Source of the DNA: Piper betle
Taxonomy: Eukaryota > Streptophyta > Magnoliopsida > Piperales > Piperaceae
NCBI GenBank assembly: GCA_033002965.1
Contig: JAURVB010012894.1
Location: 56,408-120,407 of the forward strand
Direction of reading: 5' to 3'
Length of the DNA stretch: 64,000 bases
Both the position numbers and the translations under genes were made by a program. Positions 38,729 to 51,279 of the stretch are shown one piece after another. Below the pieces are notes generated by a model. The model was not told the DNA's origin, searched no databases, and saw only the letters and a list, made by a program, of their open reading frames with translations. How positions within the stretch are numbered: the stretch's first letter is position 1; each line of letters begins with the position of its first letter.

Positions 38729-41471
38729 TCACTTACTTGGACTCAAAATCGTGATGCTCTTCGTAATTGATTTAGAAGCGACAAGTTCAGGTCCTGTTTC
38801 AAGTCACATCGAACATCAACAATTGTACAGCAGCGCATCTTAATACCCAAATAATGTAAAAATTGTTGCACCAATGTTTTTTAAGATCTTCTCACCTTGT
38901 AAGTTAAAATTCTTCTCAGTAAGCAACGTAGTTACAGCTGATAGATTGTTTTCCTTGTCTTCTGATTCCAGAAAAACTCTGTCAAGGGATTATAAAGACA
39001 AGTAAATCAACATACCACCATTAAAGACTAGACTTGCAGAATGAATTTGATGAGTAAGATGTATAATACAAAGTAGCATACCCAGGTGAGGCAGATGGAC
39101 CAACATTGTGCAAACTCGGGGGACAAACTCCTTCAACATCAAGGTCAATGTCAAGCAGTAGATCGGACAGAGAGAAATCAGACCCAAACACGTCGAAGTT
39201 AGGGAAGTCGAATGAATCATCTCCCCCGTTTGCATTTACGTAGTTAGTAGCCTCAGAACTAATTGGTTTTTTGGAGGTTATAGTATTCTCATTGGTGTCA
39301 GTAAAATCTAACCTCCCTTTTACGTGATCCCTTTTGATGATCCTCTTCGGATCACTAGGCTTGCCCAAAGGAGATATTCGGTAAGTGACATCAGTTGCAT
39401 AATGCGTAGTGTGCTTGAAGGGACTAACAACAACTGTTTGGGTAGATACTATCTGGCAATCAATGGGGGTGGCAACATAAGAGCTATTGGCTTTAATGGT
39501 ATCAGGAAGAAGAGACGAATTCTCAGAAGGAGAAACAGTTTTCTCGTTTTGAGGGGGCAAGGACTGTGGTGGGGTATGAGGACCTGAGGAATCTGACTGA
39601 GGAGAGTTCTTGGACAACTTGTTAACAAGAGAAGAAATTTGGCATGAACTCGTTCCTGCAGCATCAATATTAAGGACTGGGATTTGAGCACTTGGAACAT
39701 TTGACTGAGAGGTTCCCTTAGTGCCTACAATGAAATATCAACTTTTTATAAATTATTTAAAAAATAAAAAATTAAAAAATAAAACAGAACACAAATGATA
39801 ACCAGTTATTGCTAACAAGAAGTTGGCAGAAAAAGATACCTCGAACTTGGGATAAGGCCTGAGCCGATCGGCCACTATTTCTCTTTTTGGGTGGCGTTGG
39901 ATCAGAGGAAGCCTTCCGCTTGTTTTTAGATGGAAGCTCAATGCCTGAAGCTGAGATGATGGCAGGTCTCAAAGGGTTTGGAGATGGAAAAGCTGGCTTT
40001 GGATTGGTGAGAAAATTAGACGAATGGCGACCTAAAGAAGTAATCAGACATATCCGGCATAAGTTCATCAAGCAACAAGAAAAATAACTTTATAGATAAC
40101 TTTAATTCGTTTATCAACCAATCAGAGTGAGGTCTAATTTCCTACGACAGCACAAAAGACATTAGGCTCATAAAATTCACCATTTCATACTATAAAAAAT
40201 GGATATGATTTAGTGCCAGATGCATGTTAAGAACACGAGGCAGCCTTTGCAGTGATTGCGCACTTCATCGATAGAGTGGTGGAATAGACGGTTTAGAACA
40301 GGTTCAAGTGTATCAAGCGACACATACCACAGTTACTTTCCTTGTCTCATCTACAGCCAACAAATGCAGGTGGCAATTATATAACAAATTTCCCCATTTT
40401 GAACCATGAATAACAGATGCGATTCATGGTCTGATGCATTATACCAGCACAATATGATCTTCGCAGCAAAAAGGGCAATGTGTAAAGGCAAAGAATAAAA
40501 TAGAAAAAATTGTTCTGATCACATGTGATGCTGTTCTTTTTCCCCCTCTATTCCTCTTTGTTTAACCTTTACCTTACAAAGCCTACTAGATTTGACTTCA
40601 CTCCATCTGAACCTTTGCCCCATCTATGATCCTGCTACCTATCATAAATGCCCCCATCTATAATCTCAATACTTCCACTCATAAACGCAACGAATTTGTG
40701 CATACAAATCCACACCATGCTTATGTTAAAACACAAATAGGTTGCATGGCGATGGAACCTTAAAAATCATACATTGGATGCAAAAAGATGGAAACATATA
40801 TTTTTCCTCTGCAAAACAAACATTATGATCAACAAAAAAGAAAATAATCGATCCTCCTTTTCGGCCTCAAAACTAAGAACACGAATTGGAAGGTAATAAC
40901 TTTTTCCCAAGGAAACAAAATCAAAGATCCACACCAAAGGCGTGGAAGTTTAAGCACAGAATTGGCGAAAGAATTACCAATTGCGGGACTCGGGGATCCC
41001 ATCTTGCGTGGCTCGCTCTGCCCGACCGGCGTCAATTGGAAGGGCGGGGAGGAAGAGGCACCGCTAGGCGGCGGAGGGATGGTCGGAACGGCCGAGTTAT
41101 ACGACCGCAGCGCGTCCTGGATGCTCTGTGCCAATGCCTCCACCCGGCACTTCTCCTGATCAACGATCACCCGCTGCTCCTTGAGGCTGATGTACTCCTC
41201 CAAAATCGCAGCCAAGCTTAGCAGGTTCTTCGGCGCCTGCAAACAACCGAAAGGTTCGATCAAAATCGCCAAGGAAACCGAACAAGGAAGAAGAAGTTAT
41301 AGCAACCTCTTTGCCTTTGGTGGAGAAGAGGAGGTCGGAGGCCTCAGATCGGAAGACGGCGAGGGTCTTGGTGAAGCGGTGGTCCGAGAGGTAGCGATCG
41401 ACGATGAAGGCGACCTGGACGGGGGTGACGTTGGCGGCCATGGCCGGCTGTCGTGAGGAGGTCGCCGCCAT
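38729..41471 (-). CDS. LisH-domain nuclear protein, complete six-exon gene
   Basis: Exons in transcription order are 41471-41307, 41236-40978, 40031-39840, 39724-39082, 38978-38896 and 38793-38729 (TGA). They sum to 1407 bases, exactly 468 codons plus stop, and all introns are GT-AG. The N terminus holds a LisH dimerisation motif (about residues 16-48: VAFIVDRYLSDHRF, TLAVFRSEASDLL). A coiled-coil-like stretch in exon 2 (LKEQRVIVDQEKCRVEAL) and a Pro-rich linker follow. Next come a basic cluster likely to be a nuclear localisation signal (KNKRKASSDPTPPKKR), a long Ser/Thr-rich region, an acidic Asp/Leu/Phe patch (FSLSDLLLDIDLD), and the C-terminal ITKSITILSPSK. I recognise this as a conserved plant LisH protein family but know no assigned function. 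A second ATG ten codons downstream (MAANV) could also serve as the start. Confidence 0.9.
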
Positions 41472-42532
41472 TGCACTGTGCTGTGGGAGCAAGATGGAGG
41501 GATAGAAAGAGGCGAGGGTGGCGGGAAATTAAATTATTTAGCGTAGAAGGGCGAAAAAGCGCGGGAAGGGTTAAACTGAAAGATGTGAAACAAGAGCGAA
41601 GCCTTCTTACTTCGCGGACTTAAAAGAAAGAAAGAGATTTTTTTTTTTGTCAGTAGATAAATTTTAATTTTATGAATAAATTTATTATTAAATAATGAGA
41701 TAAATTATAATAATTTAATATTTTAAATATAAATTCTAATTAAATTTAAGAGAAATTTATTATTAAATCGTGTGAATTTGTATTATTCACCGTTCGTGAA
41801 TCTATGGTATTTTATATAATTTTATAATTCAATGATATTTTTTCGCTTAATATCTAAAATACCTTCACATTTTAAGTAGGGTTTGAATAACACTAGGTTT
41901 CTTTTCGATTAAGAATCAAACTATTTTTTCATATTTTTTTATAAAATTATTTTTTTGAAAAATAGATTACAAAAGTGACTTAGCTCATTACGTTGCACTT
42001 TAGGCTGGGTCGTTACAGTTATTACTTAACCCATTATGTTGCACTTTAGGCTTTTTTACTTTTGGGGTACCCATTTTAAAGAAATGACTTAGCTCATTAC
42101 GTTACACTTTAAGCTGGGTCGTTACAGTTATTTCTCTCATCTTAATTTTTTCTTGATGCCCAAAAGTACTGGGAGAAGATCCTGTTTATAGATCTTTAAT
42201 TTTGGGGGTACCCATTTTAAAGAAATGACTTAGCTCATTACATTGCACTTTGGGCTGGGTCATTACAGTTATTTCTCTCATCTTAATTTTTCTTGATACC
42301 CAAAGTTTTCCTTTTTTTGGCAATTTATTTGAAGGGTTGCTCATGATTGAACAAATGCCACCCAAATTTTAATCTTGGTTAGGTAAATTTCATGTGAATA
42401 AGTTAATATTATTTACTAACGAGTATAGAGTTACTCTATTTAAGTTAGAGTTGCTCTATTAAGTATATAATTACTCTCTTAAATATGGAGTTGGTTTTAT
42501 ATGACTCAATAAACTATATGATTGACCAAATT
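41472..42532. other. LisH gene upstream region and AT-rich spacer
   Basis: The promoter of the LisH gene occupies the left side. The rest is AT-rich and includes the tandem repeat at 41977-42310. A shorter ~30-base repeat around gagttactcta is at about 42420-42490. Confidence 0.6.
41977..42310. repeat. Three-copy tandem repeat of ~110-140 bp
   Basis: The phrase gacttagctcattac followed by gttrcactttargctgggtc begins copies at 41977, 42086 and 42227. Between them, ggtacccattttaaagaaat recurs before copies two and three, and tctcatcttaatttttctt recurs within copies two and three. Confidence 0.85.
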
Positions 42533-42645
42533 TGTAAAACTTGCGATCTGAGTCAAGGTTTTATGTTTATGAACTAATTAGTTCATTTGTCGATTCGAGC
42601 CAAATCAATTTCAGAATACGTGTACTGAATTGACGCTGGTTGCGT

Positions 42646-44334
42646 TAGGGGTGGGCATCGGTCGGACGGACGTCGGACAAGTTATTGTCCGCGTCTGTCC
42701 GAAATTTTGTCGGACAAAACTTGTCCGACCGAATTAATGTCCGACTTGTCCGTCGGGCCCAGACAACGTCCGTGGACGGTCCGAAATTATATTCTAATTA
42801 CTAACCCTAACCCTACTTACCAATAATCCGCCGTCGCCGCCGCCGCCCGCCTCCCTCGCCCTCCCCGGCAGCCCTCTGTCGCCGCCCCTCCCCTCGACCC
42901 TCCGCCGCCCTCCCTCCGCGGCCCTCCTCCCGCCCTCCGCCGCCCTCCCCCCACCCTCCCCCGCCCTCCTCACGGCCTTCTGTCGCTGCCCTCCGCCATC
43001 CTCCCCGACCTCCGCCGCCCTCCCACCGCCCTCCCCCTTCCTACTGTCGCTGCCCTCCCCCGACCTCCACCGCCCTCCCTGCCCTCTTCCAACCTCCGCC
43101 GCCCTCCCCGGCCCTCCTCTGCCTCCGCCGCCCTACCCTGCCCTCCGCCGCCCTCCCCTTTCCGCCTCGACTCCGCTGCCGCCTGCCTCCGTTGCCCTGC
43201 CTCTACCTCTGCCGGACCACCGCCCTCTGCCTCTGCCGGACCGCCGCGCTTTGCCGCCGATAAGCTTTCACCACTGTTTCAATCAACACGATTAATACTT
43301 GATTATTTTAATAACGCCATGTTAATTATTTTATATTTTGAAAATATTTATAAGGTTAATAATTATTAAGTTAATAATTATTTATAATAGGATATAATGT
43401 AAAAAAAATTATACCGATGAAATTGTGTAGTATTTGAATTATAAAAATTTGTGCAATTATTTGGCGAAGGAAGCTTGCATCTTGGACGGAATAGGTACTA
43501 AATATAAATTAATATATTTTTTTCAGAGATGGATCATACAAATTCTTTATTAAATGTAAAGGAGCAAAGTGGAGATGGAAAAGATAAAAAAATCGATTGC
43601 TAAAGAAGGAGAATTTATGGATGGTTCATTATCAAAAAGAGGAAAATAATATCCGATGTATGAGCGTATTTTAATAGAAAATATGAGAAGAATGGAATAT
43701 TTGTTATTTGTCATTACTGTGAAAAAAATTTTGAGGGAGCAGGAAGTTATGGAACTACTTATTTATTGAGGCATGTTGAAGGAAAATGCTATAATTTCAA
43801 AATAAAGAGGACAAAAAACATAAGTGGTGATATTGCGTAATAAATTTTCAAGATGAGAGTGAAAAAAATGGAGAAAATAAAATAGAAGTATGGAAATTTG
43901 ATCAAGGAAGGAGTAGATTAGAGTTGGCCGAAGCAATTATCTTACATGAGTATTCATTTTCAATTGTGGAACATGAAGGATTTAGAAAGTGGGTTAGTAA
44001 CTTGTAACCACAATTTGTGATGGTTTTTAGGAGAACAATTACATAAGATTGTCTTTGAATTTATGAAAATAAAAAAAATGTGTAACTTGCAACCACAAGT
44101 TTATTGTATATTATGTTTTGTAATTTTTATAAAATATAATATTAGCATTAAAAATGTTCAAGGCATTATTTTATTGATATAAAATATCGGACATTCGGTC
44201 GGTCGTTCGGTCGGACAAAAAAATGTCCATGTTTGGTTTGTTTTAATTCGGTCAAATTCGGTCGGTCATATTCGGTCAGACATGCTTCGAACGTCGGTCG
44301 AACACGGACATTCGGACGTCCGTGCCCACCCCTA
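42646..44334. mobile_element. Non-autonomous hAT element, 1689 bp, perfect 8-bp target duplication
   Basis: The ends TAGGGGTGGGCA and TGCCCACCCCTA are perfect 12-bp inverted repeats. Flanking GGTTGCGT repeats at 42638-42645 and 44335-44342 are identical 8-bp direct repeats, diagnostic of hAT insertion. Subterminal regions on both sides are rich in tcggtcggac-like and gtccgac-like words. A C-rich block (about 42826-43256) built from ccgccctccc-like units fills the left third. The right part holds a broken transposase. Confidence 0.95.
43529..44110 (+). pseudogene. hAT transposase fragment (BED finger and start of core)
   Basis: Starting near ATG 43529, several frames give a BED-type zinc finger (CHYCEKNFEGAGSYGTTYLL followed by RHVEGKC, about 43709-43791), then the family motif LAEAIILHEYSFSIVEHEG and GFRKWVSNL. 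A TAA follows where Gln would be expected, then PQF and RRTIT interrupted by stops. The catalytic core and dimerisation domain after this point are missing, so the copy could only be moved by a transposase supplied elsewhere. Confidence 0.88.
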
Positions 44335-46398
44335 GGTTGCGTGTATAAGCTATGAGGGTCATATATACCCAAATATATAATAACATAATGAATACAACAG
44401 AAAAGAATAAGTTATCGGAATATATGAAAGTATGCCAATGCATTTTATTTTTATAAATAGTGGATCGTAGAATTAATTTTAGGCTGTTTATCGCGTCAAA
44501 ACACGTTGTAAGGTAGTTTGGGTGGGTTGTTAGTTATAGAGCATGTCATTATGATGTTGTGATGTTTATTTTATTTTATGGGATTTCCCCCTATTTTTGG
44601 TATTTTTTGAGAATTATTATGAACTAGTTATTATTTTGACATGGACCGGACTCAGGTCAAATTTTATTTACGAGTTTGCCACTGAGCCCTTTTCTCTCTC
44701 CCCCCCCCAACGTCTTCTTCCCCAAACCCTGATTGCCGCCCCCTTTTGCTTGTCGTCGCCCCCATCACCGACGTCAGCCTACCGCCGCCATCACCGACGT
44801 TGGCCTGATGCTGATCGTCAACGCCAAGCCCTACCATGACGTTGTCGTGCCGCCCCAAGTGCCTCGGCCTCCGTGACGTCGTAATCGCCGCGCCTAGTAA
44901 CACGCTCGCGTTGTCGATTCTGCCGTCGGCGACCGTCGCCATCGTCGTCTAGTCACTGCTTTGGCATTGCCGACCCTCCCATGACTTTTCCTAACCGAAG
45001 CAGAGCCCATCGCCACCCATGCCGGCTGGATCTAGTCACCCACCACTGCCGCTTCTGTTTTAGCCATTTTTCGGCGAGCCACTGCCTTTGCTGACCGTGT
45101 CGACGTCGTAAACACGTTGGGCTTGCCGAGTTGGTTCTAATGGTACCCAATACCCCTACTGCTGACGAAAAATTGCCGAAAAGCTGCTAGAAAACCATTG
45201 AAACCGCCGGAACCAACCAGAAAACTAGATTTGCTGGAATTCACTTGATCTTCCACGGAGCTCATCCAGTCGAACCCGATCGAACTTCGGATGCCGACAA
45301 GCACCAAATTCAAGTTTCGAGACGCACGACAAAACCTTAGCTATCACTAATTGTCGACAACAAGAGGTATAAGTTGATAAATGTTAGCACAACATGCTAG
45401 GGTTGATTAATTATTATGATTAATGTCTGCTTAAGGATGAAATGATAAGTTGCATGATATGATTAATAGTAAATGAATGTTAAATGATCTAATGAGGTAA
45501 ATTGAGTTTGAGTATGCAAATTGACCACGACATAACTTAGAAAAATACAATAAAATTGATATGAATAGTATAAGTTAGAAATATTTTCATATTTATGATT
45601 ATTTGAATGTTGATGGATGTTGTTTGCATTGTGAGTGTAATGGTCATGACGAGTTTGATGCATCATTCAGTTAGCAAGCGTTAGCTTCTAGATTTGATGT
45701 GTAAGTATGGAATAGGAGCTCGCTGCGTAAGCGCGATGGCATGTTTAGAACTTCTACCATGTACGTGAGGACTCACTTCTTGTTTTAACTCTATACTCCA
45801 TTGTGTTTTGTTTTTATATGTAAGCAGATGTGTCGAGTAATGGATTTATTGTATCCCACTTCACGCGGGCTATTTAGTCGCACATTATTTTTCGAATTAA
45901 TAACCCTCGAGGATGATTTCGAAAACAAGATCCACCACACGTTGCCTTCAGGCCTATTATATGAATCCCTTCTCAGGCCTATATATATATATAAAATTTT
46001 ATCGAGTTTTCAGTGAGACGAGAGATGGAGAAACTAACTTGTACGTACTATGAGCGGATGTCGTGATAGTCAAAGCAGGCTTTGGATTAGTGAGCGAACT
46101 GTTCCATTCCTGAGGGATTCTGACAACTCTGCATTTAAGTTCCTCACAATCCGAGAACATGAAGGTTTACGGGTACAGTTAAGTACAGCGCATGTCCAAA
46201 CTTGTGGTTCAAAGGATATTAAAGGTGACTGCCTGATAGTGCTTGACCTTCATGATCAAGGCTAGGAAAATTATGGTGGTAAGGAGAAGGCTTAAGATAT
46301 ACATATAATCCCATTGGACCAGAAAAAAAATGAAATGAGCAAAATACCAAAAGAGGCCTCAGCAAAGTAAACAGTTCGGGATGCTACTAGGTCTGCAG

Positions 46399-49300
46399 TG
46401 TAAAACCCACGATTCGAGTCAGGGTTTTATATTCAGAACCGGTCGGTTGGACCGTTATCTTTCGAGTTGAGTCAGTTTCAGGACACGTGTACCGAGCCGA
46501 TGCCAGTCGCGTGTATGAGCTATGAGGGTCATGCGTACCCAAGTATATGATGATAACGTCATGAACACAGCAGAACAGAATGAGTTATCAGATATATGAG
46601 AGTATGCCAGTCATTTTTTTATTTTTTATTTATTTTTATATATAGTGGATCGTAGAATTAGTATTAGGCCGTTTATCGCGTTAGGACGCGTTCGGGCAGT
46701 TTGGGTGGGTTGATAGTTCTAGAGCATATCATTATAATTTTTTGTGGTGTTGTTTGATTTTACGGGATTTTTTCCCGATTTTTATGAATTTTTTTAGGAT
46801 TTAATACGACTTAGTTATTATACTTGACTCGAGCCGGAGACGAGTCAAGTAATATTTACGACCTTGCCACCACACAGCGCCTTCTTTCTTCCCCAAACCA
46901 AACCCCGACGCCGCCCCTGTGCAGCGTCGCCGCCGCCGCTGTCGGCGCCGCCCGGCCGCCGATCGTCGCCGCCCAGCTCCGCCAAGGCGTCGCCGTGCCG
47001 CCCCGACCAGCCCCGGCCGCTGCCAGGCCGCCGCGACGTCGGAATCGGCTCGCCTAGCACCGCGGCGACATTTCGGTCGCGTCGCCGATTCCGCCGCCGG
47101 CGAGCATCGCCACCACGATCAGGTGGTCACCTCAGCACCGTCGACCACCCAGCGACCCTCCCCGACCGGCACGGAGGCCAGCGCCGCCCAGGGCGGCCGG
47201 ATCGAGCCACCCATCGCCGCCGGCTCTGTTTTAGCCTTTTCCGGCGAGCCACCGCCTCGGCCGACCATGTGGACATCGTGGATGTGTCGGGCTCGCCGAG
47301 CCGGTTCCAATGGTACCCTATATGACCCCTATCCAGCTAGTAGACGCCGCCGGCGATTGTCGCCGGAAAACCACCGGAAGTCGCCGGAAAACCGCCAGTA
47401 GCTGCCGGAAAACCGCCGGAAAATCGGAATTTCTGGAATTCGCCGGAATTCACCGGATCTTCCGCGGGGCTCACCCAGTGGAGCCCGATCGAGCTTCGGA
47501 CGCCGATGAGCGCCGAATTTGAGCTCCGAGACGCGCGACGGAACCCTAGCCGTCGCCGATTGCCGACGACGTGAGGTATAATTACCTCCGATTGATTTCT
47601 TTAAAATTGATTATGATTGTTAGTATAACATGCTAGAATTAAATAATTGTCATGATAAACATATGAGTATGAGTGTAGTGATGATTGCATGATGCAATTA
47701 ATTGAGAATGAATAGGGAGTGATTTAATGAGGTAGATCGAGTTGAGCATGATAATTGTGTGTGATGTGATTAATGACTAATTAGGGATGAAATGATAAGT
47801 TACATGATGAGATTATTAGTGAATGAAGATGATCTAATGAGATGAATTGTGTATGAACATGTTAATCTAGTACGATGCAACTTAGAAGAACAGAATAAAA
47901 TATGGTATGAGTAGGTTGAGTTAGGATTATTTATTACTTATGATTATTTGATGGTTATGTTGATGATGATTCGTGTGTTTAATGTGTGTTGAGTTTGATG
48001 CATCATTTAGTTAGCGGGCGTTAGTATTTAGTTTTGATGTGTAGGTACGAAGTAGGAGCTCGCCGCCTAGGCGCGATGACACGCTTGGAGCTTCTACCAG
48101 GTCCGTTTAGGACTCGTCTTGTTTTACGCTCTTCCATTGTATGTTTATTTTATTATTGCAGGGCGGGTTAAGTGGCGTTTTATCGGATCCCACTTAACTC
48201 GGGTCATTTAACCGAATATTTTCCGGATTAATAACCCCTCGAGGATGAGATCCCTCGAGGATGATTTCGAAAACAAGATCCACCACAAGTTGCCTTCGGG
48301 CCTATTATATGAATCCCTTCCCAGGCCTATATATATAGTTTTATCGAGTTTTCAGTGAGACGAGAGATGGAGAAACCGACTGCACGTACCATGCAGAGGA
48401 TGCCGTGACAGTCAAAGCGGGCTCTGGATTAGTGCCAGCGGACTGTTCCATTCCCGAGGGATCCTGACAACTCCGCGTTTGAGTTCCTCACACCCGGAGA
48501 ACGTGGAGGTTTACGGGTACTGTTTAGTACAGCGCATGTCCGGACTTGTGGTTCAAAGGGTACTAAAGGCGACTGCCTGAGAGTACTCGGCCTTCGTGCT
48601 CAAGGCCAGGAGAAATATGGAGGTAAGGAGAGGGCTTAGGATAAAGTTTCACGAGAAGTACTGAAAAAGAAGTGCTGAGAGTAGCACAGTACCAGCAGCA
48701 GTAAGTTCGGGATGCTACCGGGTCTGCAGCCCAGTGGCTCCTCAGTAGTGCCCTTCAGAGTGTTCTTGAGGAAGTATATGTTTGCTTTCAGATGAGAGTT
48801 TGCTCTCATAGCCAGTTTGTTATAGTTATTTTATTTTCCGGACCAGTAACGCTTGTTACTGACGTTTTTCTTATATATATGTAGGTGATAAGCACGAGAT
48901 GGATGTGCCAGCTTGGACGGAGGAGCAATGAGGTCTTGTGCACACACACATGTTAGATTTCTGAATGTTTAATATTGCATTATTATGTTATTATATTGTG
49001 AATGACATGATTAAATGTTTGATGCATGACAATGACATGAAATGAAATGGTCAGAGTAGCGCAGCAAAAGTGGGGTTAGGACCCAAAGTTCAGAGAATGA
49101 TGAATATAATAGATTAGAAGTATGTGTGAATGCTATCGTTGCTATACGTATATATGTGATATATTTGTATATATATTATTTTGACAGGGTGGACCCTAAT
49201 TGCATTTTTAGGGGAGACCCGGTCTGTTTTGATTTCAGAATTTGATCGTAACTGTAGTGGTGTGTATTTTGAATTGCTTGTCATTCATGTAGTACCATGT

Positions 49301-49458
49301 TAGGATTTTGTATATTTATTCATTCATGATGGATCGTATCTTCATCTTAAGACGCCGAGATTGGATCCACATGAGTTAGGTTCGGGTTAGCCGACCTAAC
49401 CGGGGCCTGTAACATGCCGGTTTGGTTCACGAGCGTGAACCGGATTTGGGGTGTTATA
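46399..49458. mobile_element. Young LTR (copy 4), 3060 bp, nested in copy 3
   Basis: Begins TGTAAAACCCACG and ends GGGGTGTTATA, where the usual final CA has become TA. It is flanked by the perfect 5-bp repeat TGCAG (46394-46398 and 49459-49463). Removing it joins GTCTGCAG to CCCAGTGGCTC, which is the uninterrupted family sequence seen intact at 17220-17235. It closely resembles copy 1 and much less its host, so it is younger. Confidence 0.93.
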
Positions 49459-50039
49459 TGCAGCCCAGTGGCTCTTGCGTAGGTGCCCTTCAGAGAGTTC
49501 AAAAGAAGTATATGAATATTTTCCTTTCATATGAAAGTTTGCTCTCATAGCTAGTTTGTTATAGTTATATTCTAAACTAGTAACGCTTGTTACTGATGAG
49601 TTTTTATACTATATATTGGTGATAATCACAAATTAGATGTGTCAGCCTCGACGAAGGGGCACTAATGTTGTTTGCACACATGTCAGTCGATAAAGTAGTT
49701 AATATTTTATTTATAATACTATTAGATTAAGAATGACGTGATTAAATGCTAAGGCATGATGACATGATGTGATTAAAGGCTAAGACATGATGATATGATG
49801 TGAAATATGAATAGATTACATAGGTGGGTTGAGACCCAAGCTTCAGAACGAGTGTTTAGTAGATTGGACTATGTGTGAATGAAATTGTTAATATATGCAT
49901 ATATATTTGTATATATTATTTTGACAGGACGGCCCTTAATTGCACGAGTTGAATTTGGGTTAACCGACCTAACCAGGGCATGTGACATGTTAGTTCAGTT
50001 TCCGAGCGTAAACTGGATTAAGGGTGTTCCGGATAATTT

Positions 50040-50482
50040 GTATATAAATAAATCCCTTCTCAAGTTATCTAAAGAATCCACTACTTGAGACAACTCTAAA
50101 GTTCTCTTTCGAGTATTGTAGCCTACATTAACTAATATATTCTTATTAATAAAAGGTGAATTAAATATTGGGTTGAAATTAAAAGTAGGATAATTAACTA
50201 ATCAAAATAGAAAAAAATCCAAAAAAGACAATAAAAATGCCTCTAATAGAGGGTAACAAGTTTGAATTTCGCTAAGTTCAAGTTTTAAAAAATAATAATA
50301 AAAATATCTTTCATTGTAGAAAATCACGAATTTAATCCCGGCTAAATCAATTTCTAATTTCCTATTAATAAAAATCTATCTAATTGTATTGAAAAAATAT
50401 AATAAAAACTTAAATAATTATAATTCATATTTTTATTCTAATAAGATATATTTTTAAAGATGATGAAAATATGCACCTAAGA
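50040..50482. other. AT-rich spacer
   Basis: AT-rich DNA between the LTR nest and the (TA)n hairpin element. Nothing gene-like was seen. Confidence 0.6.
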
Positions 50483-50539
50483 TATATATATATATATATA
50501 GGAAAAAAGGTTGTTGTTCAGATGGTTGTGCTGGAGAAC

Positions 50540-50577
50540 GATCTTGGCCGTTGGATTAGCATCCAACGGCCAAGATC
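50540..50577. repeat. Perfect hairpin, 17-bp arms
   Basis: GATCTTGGCCGTTGGAT, loop TAGC, then its exact reverse complement. It shares the CCGTTGGAT core with the palindromes at 51212-51246 and 14074-14096. Confidence 0.97.
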
Positions 50578-50599
50578 AAAAGAGGGTCGGCGCCGCCGC

Positions 50600-51060
50600 A
50601 AGAGCGACGGCGAAGGGGGCGCCCCTGATGCCCGGCCACGGCGACGGCCGGGGGGGCGGGCGCGGCGCGGCGGGGTGGCGGGCGGAGGCCGAGGGGAGGG
50701 CGCGGCGGGTGGCGGGCGGGGGCCGACGGGGCGCGGCGAGGTGGCGGGCGGGGGCCGAGGGGGTGCGGCGGGGTGGCGGCGGAGGCCGAGGGGGCCGCGG
50801 TAGGGTGGCGGGCGGGGGGGGGGGGGGCGGAGCTGCTGCTGGCACCGCCGCAGGTGCGACGGCGGAGGGGCGGAGCTGCCGCCGGCGCCGCGCAGGTGCG
50901 ACGGCGGAGGGGCGGCAAGGATGCCCGGCCACGGCGACGGCCGAGGGGGCGGCAGCGACAAGGGACGCGGGGCGCGGCGCGGCGGGGTGGCTGGCGGAGG
51001 CCTAGGGGGGCGCGGCGGGGTGGCGGGTGGGGGACGAGGGGCGCGGCGGGATCCGCTACC
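50600..51060. repeat. GC-rich minisatellite core
   Basis: Irregular tandem copies of a ~30-bp unit around ggtggcgggcggaggccgag, interleaved with repeated blocks around gtgcgacggcggaggggcgg (near 50850 and 50895) and atgcccggccacggcgacgg (50628 and 50919). Confidence 0.85.
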
Positions 51061-51211
51061 CCATCCCCCACGGTTAAGTCGGCCGGGGTGGCGTCGTGTC
51101 GGTCGGGGTGGCGTCGCGTCGGCCGGGGTGGCGGCGACAGCGGTGGCCAGCGGCGGCGGCGCCGGCAGAACTGTTTTTTTTTTTGATGGAGAAGGGGGAA
51201 ATGGGGGGCTT

Positions 51212-51279
51212 GTTTCAGCCGTTGGATTTGATCCAACGGCTGAAACACTGCAGCACAGCCATCTTGGCTGTGCTGCAGT
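51212..51279. repeat. Two adjacent perfect hairpins, 16-bp and 15-bp arms
   Basis: 51212-51246 is GTTTCAGCCGTTGGAT, loop TTG, and its reverse complement. It is followed immediately by 51247-51279: ACTGCAGCACAGCCA, loop TCT, and its reverse complement. Confidence 0.97.

Larger units (their letters stand above)
42533..50030. mobile_element. Old LTR (copy 3) carrying a nested hAT element and a nested LTR
   Basis: It starts TGTAAAACTTGCGATC and ends near GGATTAAGGGTGTTCC, diverged forms of the family's ends. Subtracting the hAT element (42646-44334) and the nested LTR (46399-49458) with their target duplications leaves about 2.7 kb, close to the family length. The host sequence reads continuously across both insertions. 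The outer target duplication is not clear: aattt occurs at both edges (42529-42533 and 50035-50039) but overlaps the element's first base. Confidence 0.8.

Noticed and set aside
42804..42816. CTAACCCTAACCCTA-like telomere repeat
   Set aside because: Only two units, inside the hAT element; no longer interstitial telomeric array.
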